Under the pieces are notes generated by a model, which saw nothing but the letters and a program-made list of their open reading frames with translations, was not told where the DNA came from and did not search any database. Made by a program: the position numbers and the translations under genes. Below are positions 8,707-17,506 of a stretch of DNA of 57,520 nt, in pieces (the stretch's first letter is position 1; the number at the start of each line of letters is the position of its first letter). Source of the stretch: Spirochaetales bacterium (GTDB lineage: Bacteria > Spirochaetota > Spirochaetia > SZUA-6 > DRHE01); NCBI GenBank assembly GCA_030615505.1, contig JAUWZD010000014.1:1-57520 (forward strand), written 5' to 3'.

Positions 8707-10656
8707 GTGACAGAAGAATTAAAACTTGAGGAAGACGAAAAGGTTGTAAAAACCGTTTTAGAGAGGTTTGAAAGGAAAAGGGATTTTGAAAAAATAGGAA
8801 AGATAGTTGTTGCGGTTCTTGCGATTGCCGCCTCTTTGTATCATCTTCTTTATGCCTATTTCCATCCATATTTTGCTTTAAACCACAGATCAATACATGT
8901 GATGTTCATGTTTGTTCTTCTCTTTATTCTCTATCCATCTTCAAAGAAACGCTCTCCGCGAAAGAGAGTGAGTGTTTTTGATGTTATCTTTTTAGCCCTA
9001 ACGGCGGGAATCTGTCTGTGGATATTTATTAACTCCAGCGCCATCCTGAAGCGGGCCGGCGCTTTTGTGATTTACGATGTTATTGTCGGGATAGTTATGG
9101 TTCTTCTCGTGCTTGAAGCCGCAAGAAGGGCAACAGGGTGGGCGGTGCCTGCAATAGCTGTGATTTTTATTCTATACGCCTTATTAGGTCCTTATTTGCC
9201 GTATGCTATAGCTCATAAGGGGTACAGTATAAAAAGGATATCCACCTATCTCGCTCTCTCCATGGACGGCATTTTCAGTATCCCGATAGGAGTTTCTTCT
9301 AATTTTATTCTCCTTTTTATCCTCTATGGGGCCATCATGCGCAAAACAGGCGCAGGGCAGTTTTTTACTGATGTTGCCTTTGCCTTAACCGGTGGAGCAA
9401 AGGGTGGGCCGGCAAAAGCCGCAGTCGTTTCCAGCACTTTCTTTGGTATGATATCAGGCAGTTCCGTAGCCAACACGGTAACTACGGGTTCATTTACAAT
9501 CCCTCTGATGAAAAAGACAGGTTATCCAAGTCACTTCGCTGCCGGGATTGAGGCTTCTGCATCAACAATGGGCCAGATAATGCCTCCGATTATGGGAGCG
9601 GCAGCCTTTATCATGGCTGAGTTCCTGGGCATTTCTTATATTAGTGTGTGTATTGCTGCAGCAATTCCCGCTACACTTTCTTTTTTAGCCACCTTTCTGC
9701 AGGTGCATTTCAGAGCGGTTACCCTGGGCCTTAAGGGTCTTCCCAAAGAAAGCTTGCCGAGCATCAAGAAGGCTTTGGCGGCGGGCTGGTATCATATATT
9801 CTCAATATTCTTGCTTATCTTCTTCCTTGTGCAGAACTTTTCACCGGAAAGAGCGGTTTTTTGGGCTATAGTGGCATCCATTGTTTCTTCCTTTATTATG
9901 GCGGTTGTCAGAAAAGAGCCCCTTAAAGAGTTTGGGAAAAAGATTCTTGAGGGCCTTAAAGAGGGTTCTCTCGGAGCGGTGGAGGTTGCCGCTGCATGTG
10001 CGGCTGCAGGAATAATCATCGGCTCAATTACCATGAGCGGACTGGGGATAAAATTTTCCTCATACGTAGTAGATGCCTCGGGCGGCAATCTATTCTTAGC
10101 CCTGCCTTTCACTATGATAGCATGTATTCTTTTGGGCATGGGTGTTCCGACAACAGCACAGTATATTATTATTTCCTCCCTGGTTGCTCCGGCTTTAGTT
10201 AATATGGGAGTACTGGCTATTGGCGCCCATCTTTTTGTCCTCTATTTCGGTACCAGGGCAGATATCACTCCTCCTGTAGCGCTTGCCGCCTACGCCGGCG
10301 CTGGAATAGCCAGATCGGATCCCTGGAAAACGGGACTCTCCGCGTTCCAGCTGGGTATTGCAGGATATATTGTCCCCTTTATGTTCGTCCTGGCACCCGA
10401 GCTTCTCTTGATCGGCAGTTTTCCCATGATAATTTTAAGATTGACTACTGCTATTATCGGTATTTTTGCTCTGGCTGCGGCTGTTCAGAGATGCTGGATA
10501 ATTAAAGCCAGGTGGTATGAGGTAATTCTATTATTCGCTGCCGCCCTTCTAATGATCAGGGCCGGATGGATTACAAATATCAGCGGCCTGGGAATACTTG
10601 CTGTTGTGTATCTAATGCAGAGGGTTAGGAAGCTTAGAATTAAAGCGAGCGCCTGA
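8707..10656 (+). CDS. TRAP transporter permease, fused small (DctQ) and large (DctM) subunits
   Basis: A 649-residue inner-membrane protein with about 16 hydrophobic segments. The first four helices (about residues 28-145) correspond to the DctQ-like part and the rest to DctM, with family motifs 'GGAKGGPAKAAVVSSTFFGMISGSSVANTVTTGSFTIPLM', shown here only as a landmark of the first DctM half, and 'GMGVPTTAQYI' in the second half. It uses an ion gradient to import the ligand delivered by the TAXI protein. It starts at GTG 8707, preceded by TAGGAGGGGA. It is the last gene of the acid-uptake operon; the next gene is on the other strand. Confidence 0.93.
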   Translation: MTEELKLEEDEKVVKTVLERFERKRDFEKIGKIVVAVLAIAASLYHLLYAYFHPYFALNHRSIHVMFMFVLLFILYPSSKKRSPRKRVSVFDVIFLALTAGICLWIFINSSAILKRAGAFVIYDVIVGIVMVLLVLEAARRATGWAVPAIAVIFILYALLGPYLPYAIAHKGYSIKRISTYLALSMDGIFSIPIGVSSNFILLFILYGAIMRKTGAGQFFTDVAFALTGGAKGGPAKAAVVSSTFFGMISGSSVANTVTTGSFTIPLMKKTGYPSHFAAGIEASASTMGQIMPPIMGAAAFIMAEFLGISYISVCIAAAIPATLSFLATFLQVHFRAVTLGLKGLPKESLPSIKKALAAGWYHIFSIFLLIFFLVQNFSPERAVFWAIVASIVSSFIMAVVRKEPLKEFGKKILEGLKEGSLGAVEVAAACAAAGIIIGSITMSGLGIKFSSYVVDASGGNLFLALPFTMIACILLGMGVPTTAQYIIISSLVAPALVNMGVLAIGAHLFVLYFGTRADITPPVALAAYAGAGIARSDPWKTGLSAFQLGIAGYIVPFMFVLAPELLLIGSFPMIILRLTTAIIGIFALAAAVQRCWIIKARWYEVILLFAAALLMIRAGWITNISGLGILAVVYLMQRVRKLRIKASA

Positions 10657-10725
10657 CAGGGTAAAAAGAGCTGATGCCGTCAACGAGTTTATTGAGGTGA
10701 ATATTTTTATATATATAAATACACT

Positions 10726-12336
10726 CTAGCTATCCTGCGTGGATTTAAAGAAGAGTTTATACACTATGGAGAGCAGAACTCCTAATCCGAAGTAGTACCA
10801 GACCCAGAGGGGAAGGCCGGCTACAATAACCGGTGTCCGACTCCAGGCCCAGAAATCATTGCCCAGAATAAAGAGTACGATAAATACAGGCACCCACCTG
10901 AGGCTCTTCTTCTTTATCCCGGATACGATACCTGTATTTTCATTCTCAGCCGGGGTGAGCAGGCTTGCTGCTATGAACACGATTCCAGTTACGGCCATAA
11001 TGGGCACAACGGGCAGAATTCCGGGCACGCGGATAAGGTTGAAATAATAGCCCAGGACCATGGCCTCACCGGTTACGATGCTTAAAAGAGCTCCATATTT
11101 AGTTGCTTTTTTCCAGTATAATCCGCCGATAACCGTTGGAGCCAGTACACTTAGACCGTTGAAAGTTGTCCTGCTTATAAAATCAAGTATGGTCTGTGGC
11201 GGTTTTACAGCTATCAGGAGGCTGAGCAGGCCCAGTATCACGATGGTGATCTTCTGGGTGCGTATCTCATTTTTCCTTATTTTCATGAAGTCCAGGGTTA
11301 TCATGGAACTGATGGTTAAGAGCTGAGAGTCCATAGTGGACATCAGCGCAGCTATACTTCCTGTTAGGAGGAGCGTACTGAGGAAGGTACCGGTATATCG
11401 AGAAAGCAGCAGTGGAAATATATTATCCGTGTGCCCTGATTCGAGCTGAGGAAATGTTAATCTGCCCATCACTCCGATCGATACTGTTAAAAAGAAGAGA
11501 AAAGTTGTAATAAGTGGGTAGAGAACTATGGTTGATTTGAGGGTTTCCTTATCCTTTGCAGCCATAAATCTCTGAAAGAGCTGCGGAAACATGGGATCCG
11601 CGAAAAACCACAGGACCATATATCCAAACCAGATGCCGTAGGGCATGGCATTGCCCTCGCCGGGTCTTGAAAAGAGGAGTGGGGAGGAGTTCTGTATCGC
11701 AGTATGGGTGTGAATGAATCCTCCGCTCCTGTCGGATATGATCAAAAAGGCTGTGAGTGTGAAGCTTATCATCATTATACCCTGCAGAATGTCGGTCCAG
11801 GCTATGGATCTTAAGCCCCCTAAAGTAACATAAGTAACGATAAAGGCCGTGACTAAAAAGGCGCCTGTAAAGTAGGGTATTCCCATCAAAGAATTCAGTG
11901 ATTTTCCGCTGGCAATAGCCTGGATGGAAATATAGGGCAGTGTGAAGATGATCATAACTAAGGAAAATATCTTCTTTAAAACCGGGGAGCTGTATCTATC
12001 GAATATAAAGTCCGAAGGTGTAATATAGTTTCGTGTTTTAGACAGCACAGATATTCTGCTTCCGATAAGGTAAAAAGAGAGTGCCATGAAACCCGTTCCG
12101 AATCCCATAACCGGATAAAATGAATAGCCCATCCTGTAGCCTGCGCCGGAGAAACCGAATATGGTGAAGGCACTGAAATTGGTAGCTGCCATTGTAAAGA
12201 AGAGGGGGATTTTGGATAGATTCCTGCCTGCCAGAATAAACTCAAGGTTACTCTTTTTGGCCTTTTTTCTGAAAAATAAGCCAAACATTAGTGTTAAGAT
12301 CAGATAAGTGATTAAGATAATTATATGAGTGCTCAT
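10726..12336 (-). CDS. sodium:solute symporter (SSS family)
   Basis: A 536-residue membrane protein with about 13 helices. Family marks are 'FILAGRNLSKIPLFFTMAATNFSAFTIFGFSGAGY' near the N-terminus (the sodium-binding unwound helix 1 region), 'GGLRSIAWTDILQGIMM', and 'ALMSTMDSQLLTISSMITLD'. SSS proteins import sugars, amino acids, vitamins or carboxylates with Na+. The start at 12336 is preferred because GGGAGG lies just upstream; the open frame reaches 13 codons further. The message has a leader of at least 30 bases containing a terminator-shaped hairpin (12364-12400). It stands alone, convergent with the TRAP operon. The substrate is unknown. Confidence 0.88.
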   Translation of the reverse strand: MSTHIIILITYLILTLMFGLFFRKKAKKSNLEFILAGRNLSKIPLFFTMAATNFSAFTIFGFSGAGYRMGYSFYPVMGFGTGFMALSFYLIGSRISVLSKTRNYITPSDFIFDRYSSPVLKKIFSLVMIIFTLPYISIQAIASGKSLNSLMGIPYFTGAFLVTAFIVTYVTLGGLRSIAWTDILQGIMMISFTLTAFLIISDRSGGFIHTHTAIQNSSPLLFSRPGEGNAMPYGIWFGYMVLWFFADPMFPQLFQRFMAAKDKETLKSTIVLYPLITTFLFFLTVSIGVMGRLTFPQLESGHTDNIFPLLLSRYTGTFLSTLLLTGSIAALMSTMDSQLLTISSMITLDFMKIRKNEIRTQKITIVILGLLSLLIAVKPPQTILDFISRTTFNGLSVLAPTVIGGLYWKKATKYGALLSIVTGEAMVLGYYFNLIRVPGILPVVPIMAVTGIVFIAASLLTPAENENTGIVSGIKKKSLRWVPVFIVLFILGNDFWAWSRTPVIVAGLPLWVWYYFGLGVLLSIVYKLFFKSTQDS

Positions 12337-12363
12337 AAACCTCCCTTTTAAAAATAGTAAAAT

Positions 12364-12400
12364 AAAAAAAGCCATCCTGACCTCGAGTCTGGATGGCTTT
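12364..12400 (-). terminator. intrinsic-terminator-shaped hairpin in the leader of the symporter gene
   Basis: Read on the minus strand, AAAGCCATCC (12400-12391) pairs with GGATGGCTTT (12377-12368), with an inner GAC/GTC pairing and a five-base loop, followed at once by seven T. It lies 28 bases before the symporter start, and the upstream neighbour on the other side is divergent, so it is not needed to end another gene. A leader attenuator or a short terminated RNA are the two readings. Confidence 0.65.
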
Positions 12401-12533
12401 CACCTAGAGCATAACTCTTTTTTTTGTTTACATTCTATTGTTTTTTATTTATAATCAATTTTTAAATTTAGATCAAGTTAATGTAAGGGAAAAATCAGGC
12501 ATAAAAATACTACTATATATTATAAAAATACAA

Positions 12534-12550
12534 ATACCCATAGGTATAAT
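12534..12550 (+). promoter_or_regulatory. possible -10 box and dyad upstream of the Met/Hdr/Flx operon
   Basis: In the AT-rich 260-base divergent region, ATACC-CATA-GGTAT (12534-12547) forms a short inverted repeat that overlaps TATAAT (12545-12550). No convincing -35 box lies 16-18 bases upstream, which would fit an activator-dependent promoter. The first gene starts at 12597 with TAGGAG as ribosome site. Confidence 0.35.
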
Positions 12551-12596
12551 ACGGTATATTATAAGCATAATAGTCAGAATTAAAAAATAGGAGATT

Positions 12597-13790
12597 ATGA
12601 CTAAATTCCTGATTATCGGGGCCGGTATAAGTGGGTGCACGGCAGGTTTTGAACTCGCTCAGCAGGGAAACGAAGTAGAGATAATTGAATTAAGCGGGTC
12701 CATAGGAGGCAAGGTACTCACATATAGTTGTAAGGCAACTGAGGATTGCAGTAAATGCGGAGTATGTATAGCTCACACACAGCTCAGGGATTCTGTTCAG
12801 CATGAGAAGATTCACATTACAGTCGGCGCATCACTTAAGTCCATTGATTTAAACGGCAGGATCATAACCGCCCGGATCACTCGTTCCAACCCCTATATTG
12901 ATATTAAAAAATGTATTAACTGTGATGCCTGCATACAGGCCTGCCCGAATCAATGTATTACAAAGTACTCAAGGGCCGAGTTTATCCAGTACACTGTAGA
13001 CTACTCCCGCTGTCTCATTCATCAGGGAAAAGAGTGCACAGCCTGTGATGAAGCCTGTCCTGCCGGAGCGATTTTCTCAAGAGAAAAAGAAACAGAGCTT
13101 AAGGTTTCGAGTAATGGCGTTCTTTTAGCCACAGGGCATGAGCCTTTCGACGCTTCCAGGAAGATTCGCTATGGCTACGGCCGCATTCCCAATGTCATTA
13201 CCGGAGTCGAAGCAGAGGAGATCTTAAGCAGAAAGACCTACCTGGATAGTCCTGAAGGCAGCGTCGCTTTCATCCAATGCGTTGGTTCAAGGGACCCGGC
13301 AATCGGACGCAACTATTGCTCCAGTGTCTGCTGCGCATACGCTCTGCGTCTGGCTCGAATCCTCAAATTTCGAAACCCTGAAGCTGAAATCACCATATAT
13401 TACATCGACATCCAGAATTTTGATAAAACCTTTACAGCCCTGCGCGAGGAGATTATAAAAAGCGGGATTCGTTTTGTGCAGGGTATACCCTTCAAGGTTG
13501 AGAAGTCCCATAACGGCAGGTTAAAACTGCTAATGGAGGACAAAAATGGAAATGACTCTATACTTGAGCACGATACCGTAGTCTTATCCGTGGGTCTCGG
13601 ACCAACCACAGACGCTGAAAGGATAGCAAGCCTGTTTAAGCTCAAGCGGGATGAGTTTGGATTTTTTTCTCCGGGAAGTTCATCTTTAAAAAATGTTTTT
13701 ATAAGCGGCACATGCAAAGAACCGCAGAGTATTACTGACAGCATGGCCTCAGCAAGAGCCACAGCACTTGCAATGGGAAAAGTGATATGA
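12597..13790 (+). CDS. HdrA-like flavoprotein, N-terminal-type half (FAD + ferredoxin domains)
   Basis: A 397-residue protein resembling the first half of a heterodisulfide reductase A subunit. It has an FAD-binding 'GAGISG' (8-13), 'SIGGKV', and a Cys-rich segment at C45-C57. A 'CX2CX2CX3C' [4Fe-4S] motif lies at C106-C116, with a further Cys set around C139-C154. The HdrA signature 'IQCVGSRD' has C228, and downstream 'YCSSVCC' has C241, C245 and C246. HdrA flavoproteins bifurcate electrons in the cytoplasm. Its stop overlaps the next start by four bases. With the next gene it reproduces, as two chains, the two HdrA units fused in the 17995 gene, but without the GltD-like insert. It is the first gene of the Met/Hdr/Flx operon. 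Confidence 0.85.
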   Translation: MTKFLIIGAGISGCTAGFELAQQGNEVEIIELSGSIGGKVLTYSCKATEDCSKCGVCIAHTQLRDSVQHEKIHITVGASLKSIDLNGRIITARITRSNPYIDIKKCINCDACIQACPNQCITKYSRAEFIQYTVDYSRCLIHQGKECTACDEACPAGAIFSREKETELKVSSNGVLLATGHEPFDASRKIRYGYGRIPNVITGVEAEEILSRKTYLDSPEGSVAFIQCVGSRDPAIGRNYCSSVCCAYALRLARILKFRNPEAEITIYYIDIQNFDKTFTALREEIIKSGIRFVQGIPFKVEKSHNGRLKLLMEDKNGNDSILEHDTVVLSVGLGPTTDAERIASLFKLKRDEFGFFSPGSSSLKNVFISGTCKEPQSITDSMASARATALAMGKVI

Positions 13791-15403
13791 GAGAAAAAGT
13801 AGGCGTATTTATCTGTGATTGCGGGGGAACTCTGTTTTCAAAAAAAGATATAGAAAATATGGGATCGGGAATATTATGTAATGGAAAAGCCTGCCAGGAC
13901 ATATTCCATTTTTCAACCCTGTGCACAGACCCTGAATTTTCCTCCATAGGGGAATACGTCCGGAAAAGAGGTATCAGTAGAGTTGTTTTTGCCGGTTGTT
14001 CTCCCGTACATAATCAGAAGCTTCTGCTTGAGATGGCTCAGAAAGCCGGGTTCCCCCCAAGTGCCGTTTACGGAGTAAATGTCAGGCAAGAGAAATCCGT
14101 TAATCGGGCAGTATCAGCTATAAACCGGGGAATACAAGCCCTTTCTCTCATGCCCGCTTTCGAGCTTAAAAAAATTCCACTTAACCAGAGTGTTCTGATC
14201 ATTGGAGGGGGAATTGCGGGTATCCAGACTGCTTCAGAGATAAAAGCCTTAGGATATGAAACAACCCTGGTTGAAAGCAGCGAGAAAACAGGCGGCGGAT
14301 TCTTCCGGAGCGAGCGCGCATCTGACGATAGCCTTGCAAGAGCCATTCAAGGCGTAATTATCGACACGGCACATAAGATGCTCCGGGGAGTAAAGGTATA
14401 TACAAACAGTTATATAAAAGACTTGAGTGGGCATATCGGTTCCTTTACAGCCAGGATTCATACCCCAGAGGGTGAAAAATCCTGTACCTTCGGCGCTATA
14501 GTTCTGGCTTCCGGAACTGCTCATGAGGAAAGCTCAAATGGATCAGGCAATCCACTGCATAACAGCAGTTTTATGGTGCCTATGCTTGAGATTAAGGCTG
14601 CTGTTTCCAACCTGCGGAGGAAGAAGGGGGTGCGTCCTATTGGTCTCATCCTTGATATGAACATTGATGAAACCAGGGCGAGCATGGAGATGGCTATGAA
14701 CCTTGCGTTTAGTCTTCAGCAGAGAGGTCGCCAGCAGGTGCATCTCTTCTGCCGGGATGTAAGGGTTTCAGCCCCTGGCCTGGAGAAACTCTATGATAAG
14801 GTTAAAGAGGCCGGTGTAAATATTATTAAGTTTGAGGGCAGGCTTTCATTGGAAGAGGGAGAAGACGGTGTCTTAATCACCTGCCGGGATTTGATCTTAA
14901 GGGAAGAGATAGCTCTGCACTGTGATTTTGTCGGTGTCAGTACGTTCGGTATCGGTTCTGCGGCGGATTCAAGCCTGGCCCGGGTTGTGGGGGTTTCCAC
15001 TGATACACTGGGCCAAATGCAGGATAACAATATTCATCTCTTTCCCGAGCAGACCAACCGCCCGGGGATCTTTGTGGTCGGATCCTGTCGCGGTCAGTAC
15101 TATGTTCCGCAGATCATTACGGAAGCTAAAGCAGCGGCACTGGCCGTTCACTCCCTGCTTGAGAAGGGATATTTGGATCTTGAGCTTTCAGGTCCTGTCG
15201 TGGATCCGGACAAATGCATCCTCTGCTTAACATGTGTAAGAAGCTGCCCCTTCAAAGCTATGCAGGTCGATAGAGAAAAGGGCTCGGCTGTGAGTATACC
15301 GGAGGCCTGCCAGAGATGCGGCATATGTGCTGGCGAGTGCCCGGCCAAAGCCATAGAATTACCGGTATTTTCAGACCAGGTGCTCTTAAGTCAGATTGGA
15401 TAA
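13787..15403 (+). CDS. HdrA-like flavoprotein, C-terminal-type half with two ferredoxin clusters
   Basis: A 538-residue HdrA-like protein. It begins with the small HdrA N-terminal domain ('VGVFICDCGG', 'VVFAGCSPVHNQ' with C71), then an FAD-binding 'GGGIAG' (140-145), and ends with two [4Fe-4S] motifs ('CILCLTCVRSCP' and 'CQRCGICAGECP', about residues 477-517). The Cys-rich VGSRD region is replaced by 'LILDMNIDETRASMEMAMN' with no cysteines, so one cluster or the redox-active site of canonical HdrA is missing. It overlaps the previous gene by ATGA, so both are probably made at a 1:1 ratio. Expected role: electron transfer between the split HdrA, MvhD and MetVF. Confidence 0.83.
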   Translation: MREKVGVFICDCGGTLFSKKDIENMGSGILCNGKACQDIFHFSTLCTDPEFSSIGEYVRKRGISRVVFAGCSPVHNQKLLLEMAQKAGFPPSAVYGVNVRQEKSVNRAVSAINRGIQALSLMPAFELKKIPLNQSVLIIGGGIAGIQTASEIKALGYETTLVESSEKTGGGFFRSERASDDSLARAIQGVIIDTAHKMLRGVKVYTNSYIKDLSGHIGSFTARIHTPEGEKSCTFGAIVLASGTAHEESSNGSGNPLHNSSFMVPMLEIKAAVSNLRRKKGVRPIGLILDMNIDETRASMEMAMNLAFSLQQRGRQQVHLFCRDVRVSAPGLEKLYDKVKEAGVNIIKFEGRLSLEEGEDGVLITCRDLILREEIALHCDFVGVSTFGIGSAADSSLARVVGVSTDTLGQMQDNNIHLFPEQTNRPGIFVVGSCRGQYYVPQIITEAKAAALAVHSLLEKGYLDLELSGPVVDPDKCILCLTCVRSCPFKAMQVDREKGSAVSIPEACQRCGICAGECPAKAIELPVFSDQVLLSQIG

Positions 15404-15409
15404 GGAATT

Positions 15410-15796
15410 ATGAGGGAAAAGAAGAAAATTATAGCTTTCTGCTGTGAAAACTCTTCGCTTAAAGCAGCGTATGCTGTAACCGATCAATCGATCCTGGATG
15501 CGATAGAGATCATACGCCTGCCCTGTTCAGGAAAAGCAGAGATCGGACTGGTACTCAAGTGCTTTGAGAATGGTCACCCCGGTGTTCTGATCCTAGGCTG
15601 CCCGGTTGATAACTGTAAATATCTTACGGGGAATGTGCGCGCCCGGAAGCGAGTCGGCATGGTGAAAAAGGCATTGCGAGAAGCCGGAATCGATGAGAAC
15701 AGGGTGCAAATGGATTTTATCTCATCAGTGGATTCCCATAAATTCATGAATATTGTGAAAGAGATGGAAGAGCGTCTCGCTCCGACTGCTCGATAA
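15410..15796 (+). CDS. mvhD: MvhD/FlpD-type hydrogenase iron-sulfur subunit (first copy)
   Basis: A 128-residue MvhD-domain protein with the usual cysteines: C11 and C12 in 'AFCCEN', C40 in 'RLPCSG', and 'ILGCPVDNCKYLTGN'. MvhD carries a [2Fe-2S] cluster and passes electrons to HdrA in Hdr complexes of methanogens, acetogens and sulfate reducers. The spacing to its neighbours is 6 and 11 bases. It lies between the split HdrA and MetV, as in the metVF-hdrABC-mvhD set of acetogens. A second copy (22533) pairs with the fused HdrA and the Flx proteins. Confidence 0.87.
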   Translation: MREKKKIIAFCCENSSLKAAYAVTDQSILDAIEIIRLPCSGKAEIGLVLKCFENGHPGVLILGCPVDNCKYLTGNVRARKRVGMVKKALREAGIDENRVQMDFISSVDSHKFMNIVKEMEERLAPTAR

Positions 15797-15807
15797 AGGA
15801 GAGACCC

Positions 15808-16479
15808 TTGATTACTGCTGTTCAAAAACCTTTTGACGAAATAAGTGAAATGGTTAAAGGCCATGATAAGCTGCTCATCCTCGGCTGCGGGAGCTGTGTA
15901 ACCGTGTGTATGGCCGGGGGAGAAAAGGAGGTGGGTATCCTCGCCTCGACCCTGCGCCTGTTTAATAAGCAGAATAATATCTCCATGGAGATCATAGAGG
16001 ATACAATTGAGAGGCAGTGTGATCGAGAGTTTTTCGATGCGGTGAAAGACAAGATCCTGCGGGCCGATGCGGTACTCTCAATGGCCTGCGGCGCAGGTGT
16101 GCAATTCTGCGCAGAGGTATTTGAGGGAAAGAGGGTTCTCCCCGCTCTGAACACACGCTTCTATGGGGCTACTGAGCAGCAGGGTATATGGTCCGAGTGC
16201 TGTGCCGGCTGTGGGAGCTGTGTGCTCGATAAGTTCGGAGGAATATGTCCCATAGCCCGCTGCTCGAAGAGCCTGTTGAATGGACCCTGCGGCGGTTCAC
16301 AGGAAGGCAAATGTGAAGTGGATCCGGAGAATATCGATTGCGGATGGCAGCTTATCTATGACCGCATGAAAAGCCTTGGGCTCCTTCACAAGCTCGAGGA
16401 AAACGAGCCTATAAATGATTGGAGCACAGGACGGGACGGCGGTCCCGGAAAAATTATAAGGGAAGATATGGTCCTATGA
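15808..16479 (+). CDS. metV: MetV, methylenetetrahydrofolate reductase zinc/iron-sulfur partner subunit
   Basis: A 223-residue MetV protein. The N-terminal half resembles a corrinoid/Fe-S protein-like alpha/beta domain ('KLLILGCGSCVTVCMAGGEKE'). The C-terminal half has the MetV cysteine set 'CCAGCGSC', 'GGICPIARCSKSLLNGPCGG', 'GKCEV' and 'DCGWQLIYDR'. MetV binds MetF and, in acetogens, connects it to HdrA/MvhD. It starts with TTG at 15808, with AAAGGAGAG in front. Its stop overlaps the metF start (ATGA), which indicates tight coupling of the two subunits. Confidence 0.9.
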   Translation: MITAVQKPFDEISEMVKGHDKLLILGCGSCVTVCMAGGEKEVGILASTLRLFNKQNNISMEIIEDTIERQCDREFFDAVKDKILRADAVLSMACGAGVQFCAEVFEGKRVLPALNTRFYGATEQQGIWSECCAGCGSCVLDKFGGICPIARCSKSLLNGPCGGSQEGKCEVDPENIDCGWQLIYDRMKSLGLLHKLEENEPINDWSTGRDGGPGKIIREDMVL

Positions 16480-17417
16480 GCGAGTTAAAAGCAGGAACAA
16501 ATTTAGAGAAGGTATTCAAAGCTGGACATTTTGCAGTAACTGCTGAGTTGGGTCCACCGAAGAGCGCTGATGTGGAGGTGATAAATAAAAAGGTCCAGTA
16601 TTTAAAGGGGAATGTGGATGCCGTAAACATTACGGACAACCAGACCGCCATTGTGCGCATGTCTTCCATCGCAGCAGGCGCTTTAGTTCTGCAGCAGGGA
16701 TTGGAGCCGGTAATCCAGATAACCTGCCGCGACAGAAACCGGATTGCAATTCAGAGCGATGTACTGGGAGCCTATGCCCTGGGTTTGAAGAACATCCTAT
16801 GCCTGACCGGTGATCATCAGAAATTCGGGAACCATGGGACCTGTAAGAATGTATTCGATCTTGACTCCATCCAGCTCATCCAGGCTCTTAAAACGATGAG
16901 GGATGAAAAGCAGTTCATCTGCGGTGATGAGATAAAGAACAGTAAAAAAGCTCCTATCGTTGAACCCAGGATTTTAATAGGCGCAGCGGCGAATCCATTC
17001 GCTGACCCATTTGAATTCCGCGTAATCCGTCTGGCTAAGAAGGTAAATGCAGGAGTTGATTTTATCCAGACCCAGTGTGTCTACGATATGGAGCGGTTTG
17101 AAGAGTGGATGAAGCAGGTTCGAGAGCGGGGTCTCCATAAGCAGGTAAAGATTATGGCCGGTTTAACACCTCTTAAAGCTGTTGGTATGGCAAAATATAT
17201 GCGTGACAATGTGGCGGGCTTGAGTGTTCCGGATTACTATATCGATCGCCTGTCCGGGGCGGAGGACGCGCCTGCTGAGGGGATAAAGATCTGTGTGGAA
17301 CAGATTAAACGGCTTAAGGAGATCGAGGGCGTGGCTGGAGTGCATATTATGGCCATTGAATGGGAAAGGCGCGTGCCGGAGATTGTTGAAGCGGCCGGTC
17401 TTCTCCCTCGACCGTAG
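16476..17417 (+). CDS. metF: MetF, methylenetetrahydrofolate reductase catalytic subunit
   Basis: A 313-residue TIM-barrel flavoprotein that interconverts 5,10-methylene-THF and 5-methyl-THF. Family segments are 'AVTAELGPPKSADVEVI', 'DAVNITDNQTAIVRMSS', 'ILCLTGDH' and 'VDFIQTQCVYDMERF'. The start at 16476 (MSELKAG) is chosen for coupling with metV and for AAGGGAAG at 16458-16465; the frame is open 19 codons further upstream, inside metV. As in other MetVF enzymes, there is no NAD(P)H site in the chain itself, so electrons must come through MetV and the Hdr/Flx subunits. The stop codon lies in the loop of a strong hairpin that is then duplicated (17405-17453). Confidence 0.93.
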   Translation: MSELKAGTNLEKVFKAGHFAVTAELGPPKSADVEVINKKVQYLKGNVDAVNITDNQTAIVRMSSIAAGALVLQQGLEPVIQITCRDRNRIAIQSDVLGAYALGLKNILCLTGDHQKFGNHGTCKNVFDLDSIQLIQALKTMRDEKQFICGDEIKNSKKAPIVEPRILIGAAANPFADPFEFRVIRLAKKVNAGVDFIQTQCVYDMERFEEWMKQVRERGLHKQVKIMAGLTPLKAVGMAKYMRDNVAGLSVPDYYIDRLSGAEDAPAEGIKICVEQIKRLKEIEGVAGVHIMAIEWERRVPEIVEAAGLLPRP

Positions 17418-17480
17418 GTCGAGGGACTCAGGCCGTAGGTCGAGGGACTCAGGTCGTAGCCAGGAGGCGGGGCCGTAGCT
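17405..17480 (+). repeat. 21-bp tandem repeat with hairpin across the metF stop codon
   Basis: CCCTCGACC (17405-17413) pairs perfectly with GGTCGAGGG (17417-17425) around a GTA loop that contains the metF stop. A 21-base unit starting CCGTAGGTCGAGGG is present twice without change (17412-17432 and 17433-17453). A degraded third copy follows, so that CGTAG recurs at 21, 21 and 19 bases. The block fills the gap before the HdrC gene. Confidence 0.85.
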
Positions 17481-17506
17481 AAAGGGAAATACCGGAGGTA
17501 AGGTTC

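Noticed and set aside
17405-17453. CRISPR-like repeats
   Set aside because: Two identical 21-bp units are directly adjacent with no spacers; this is a tandem duplication.
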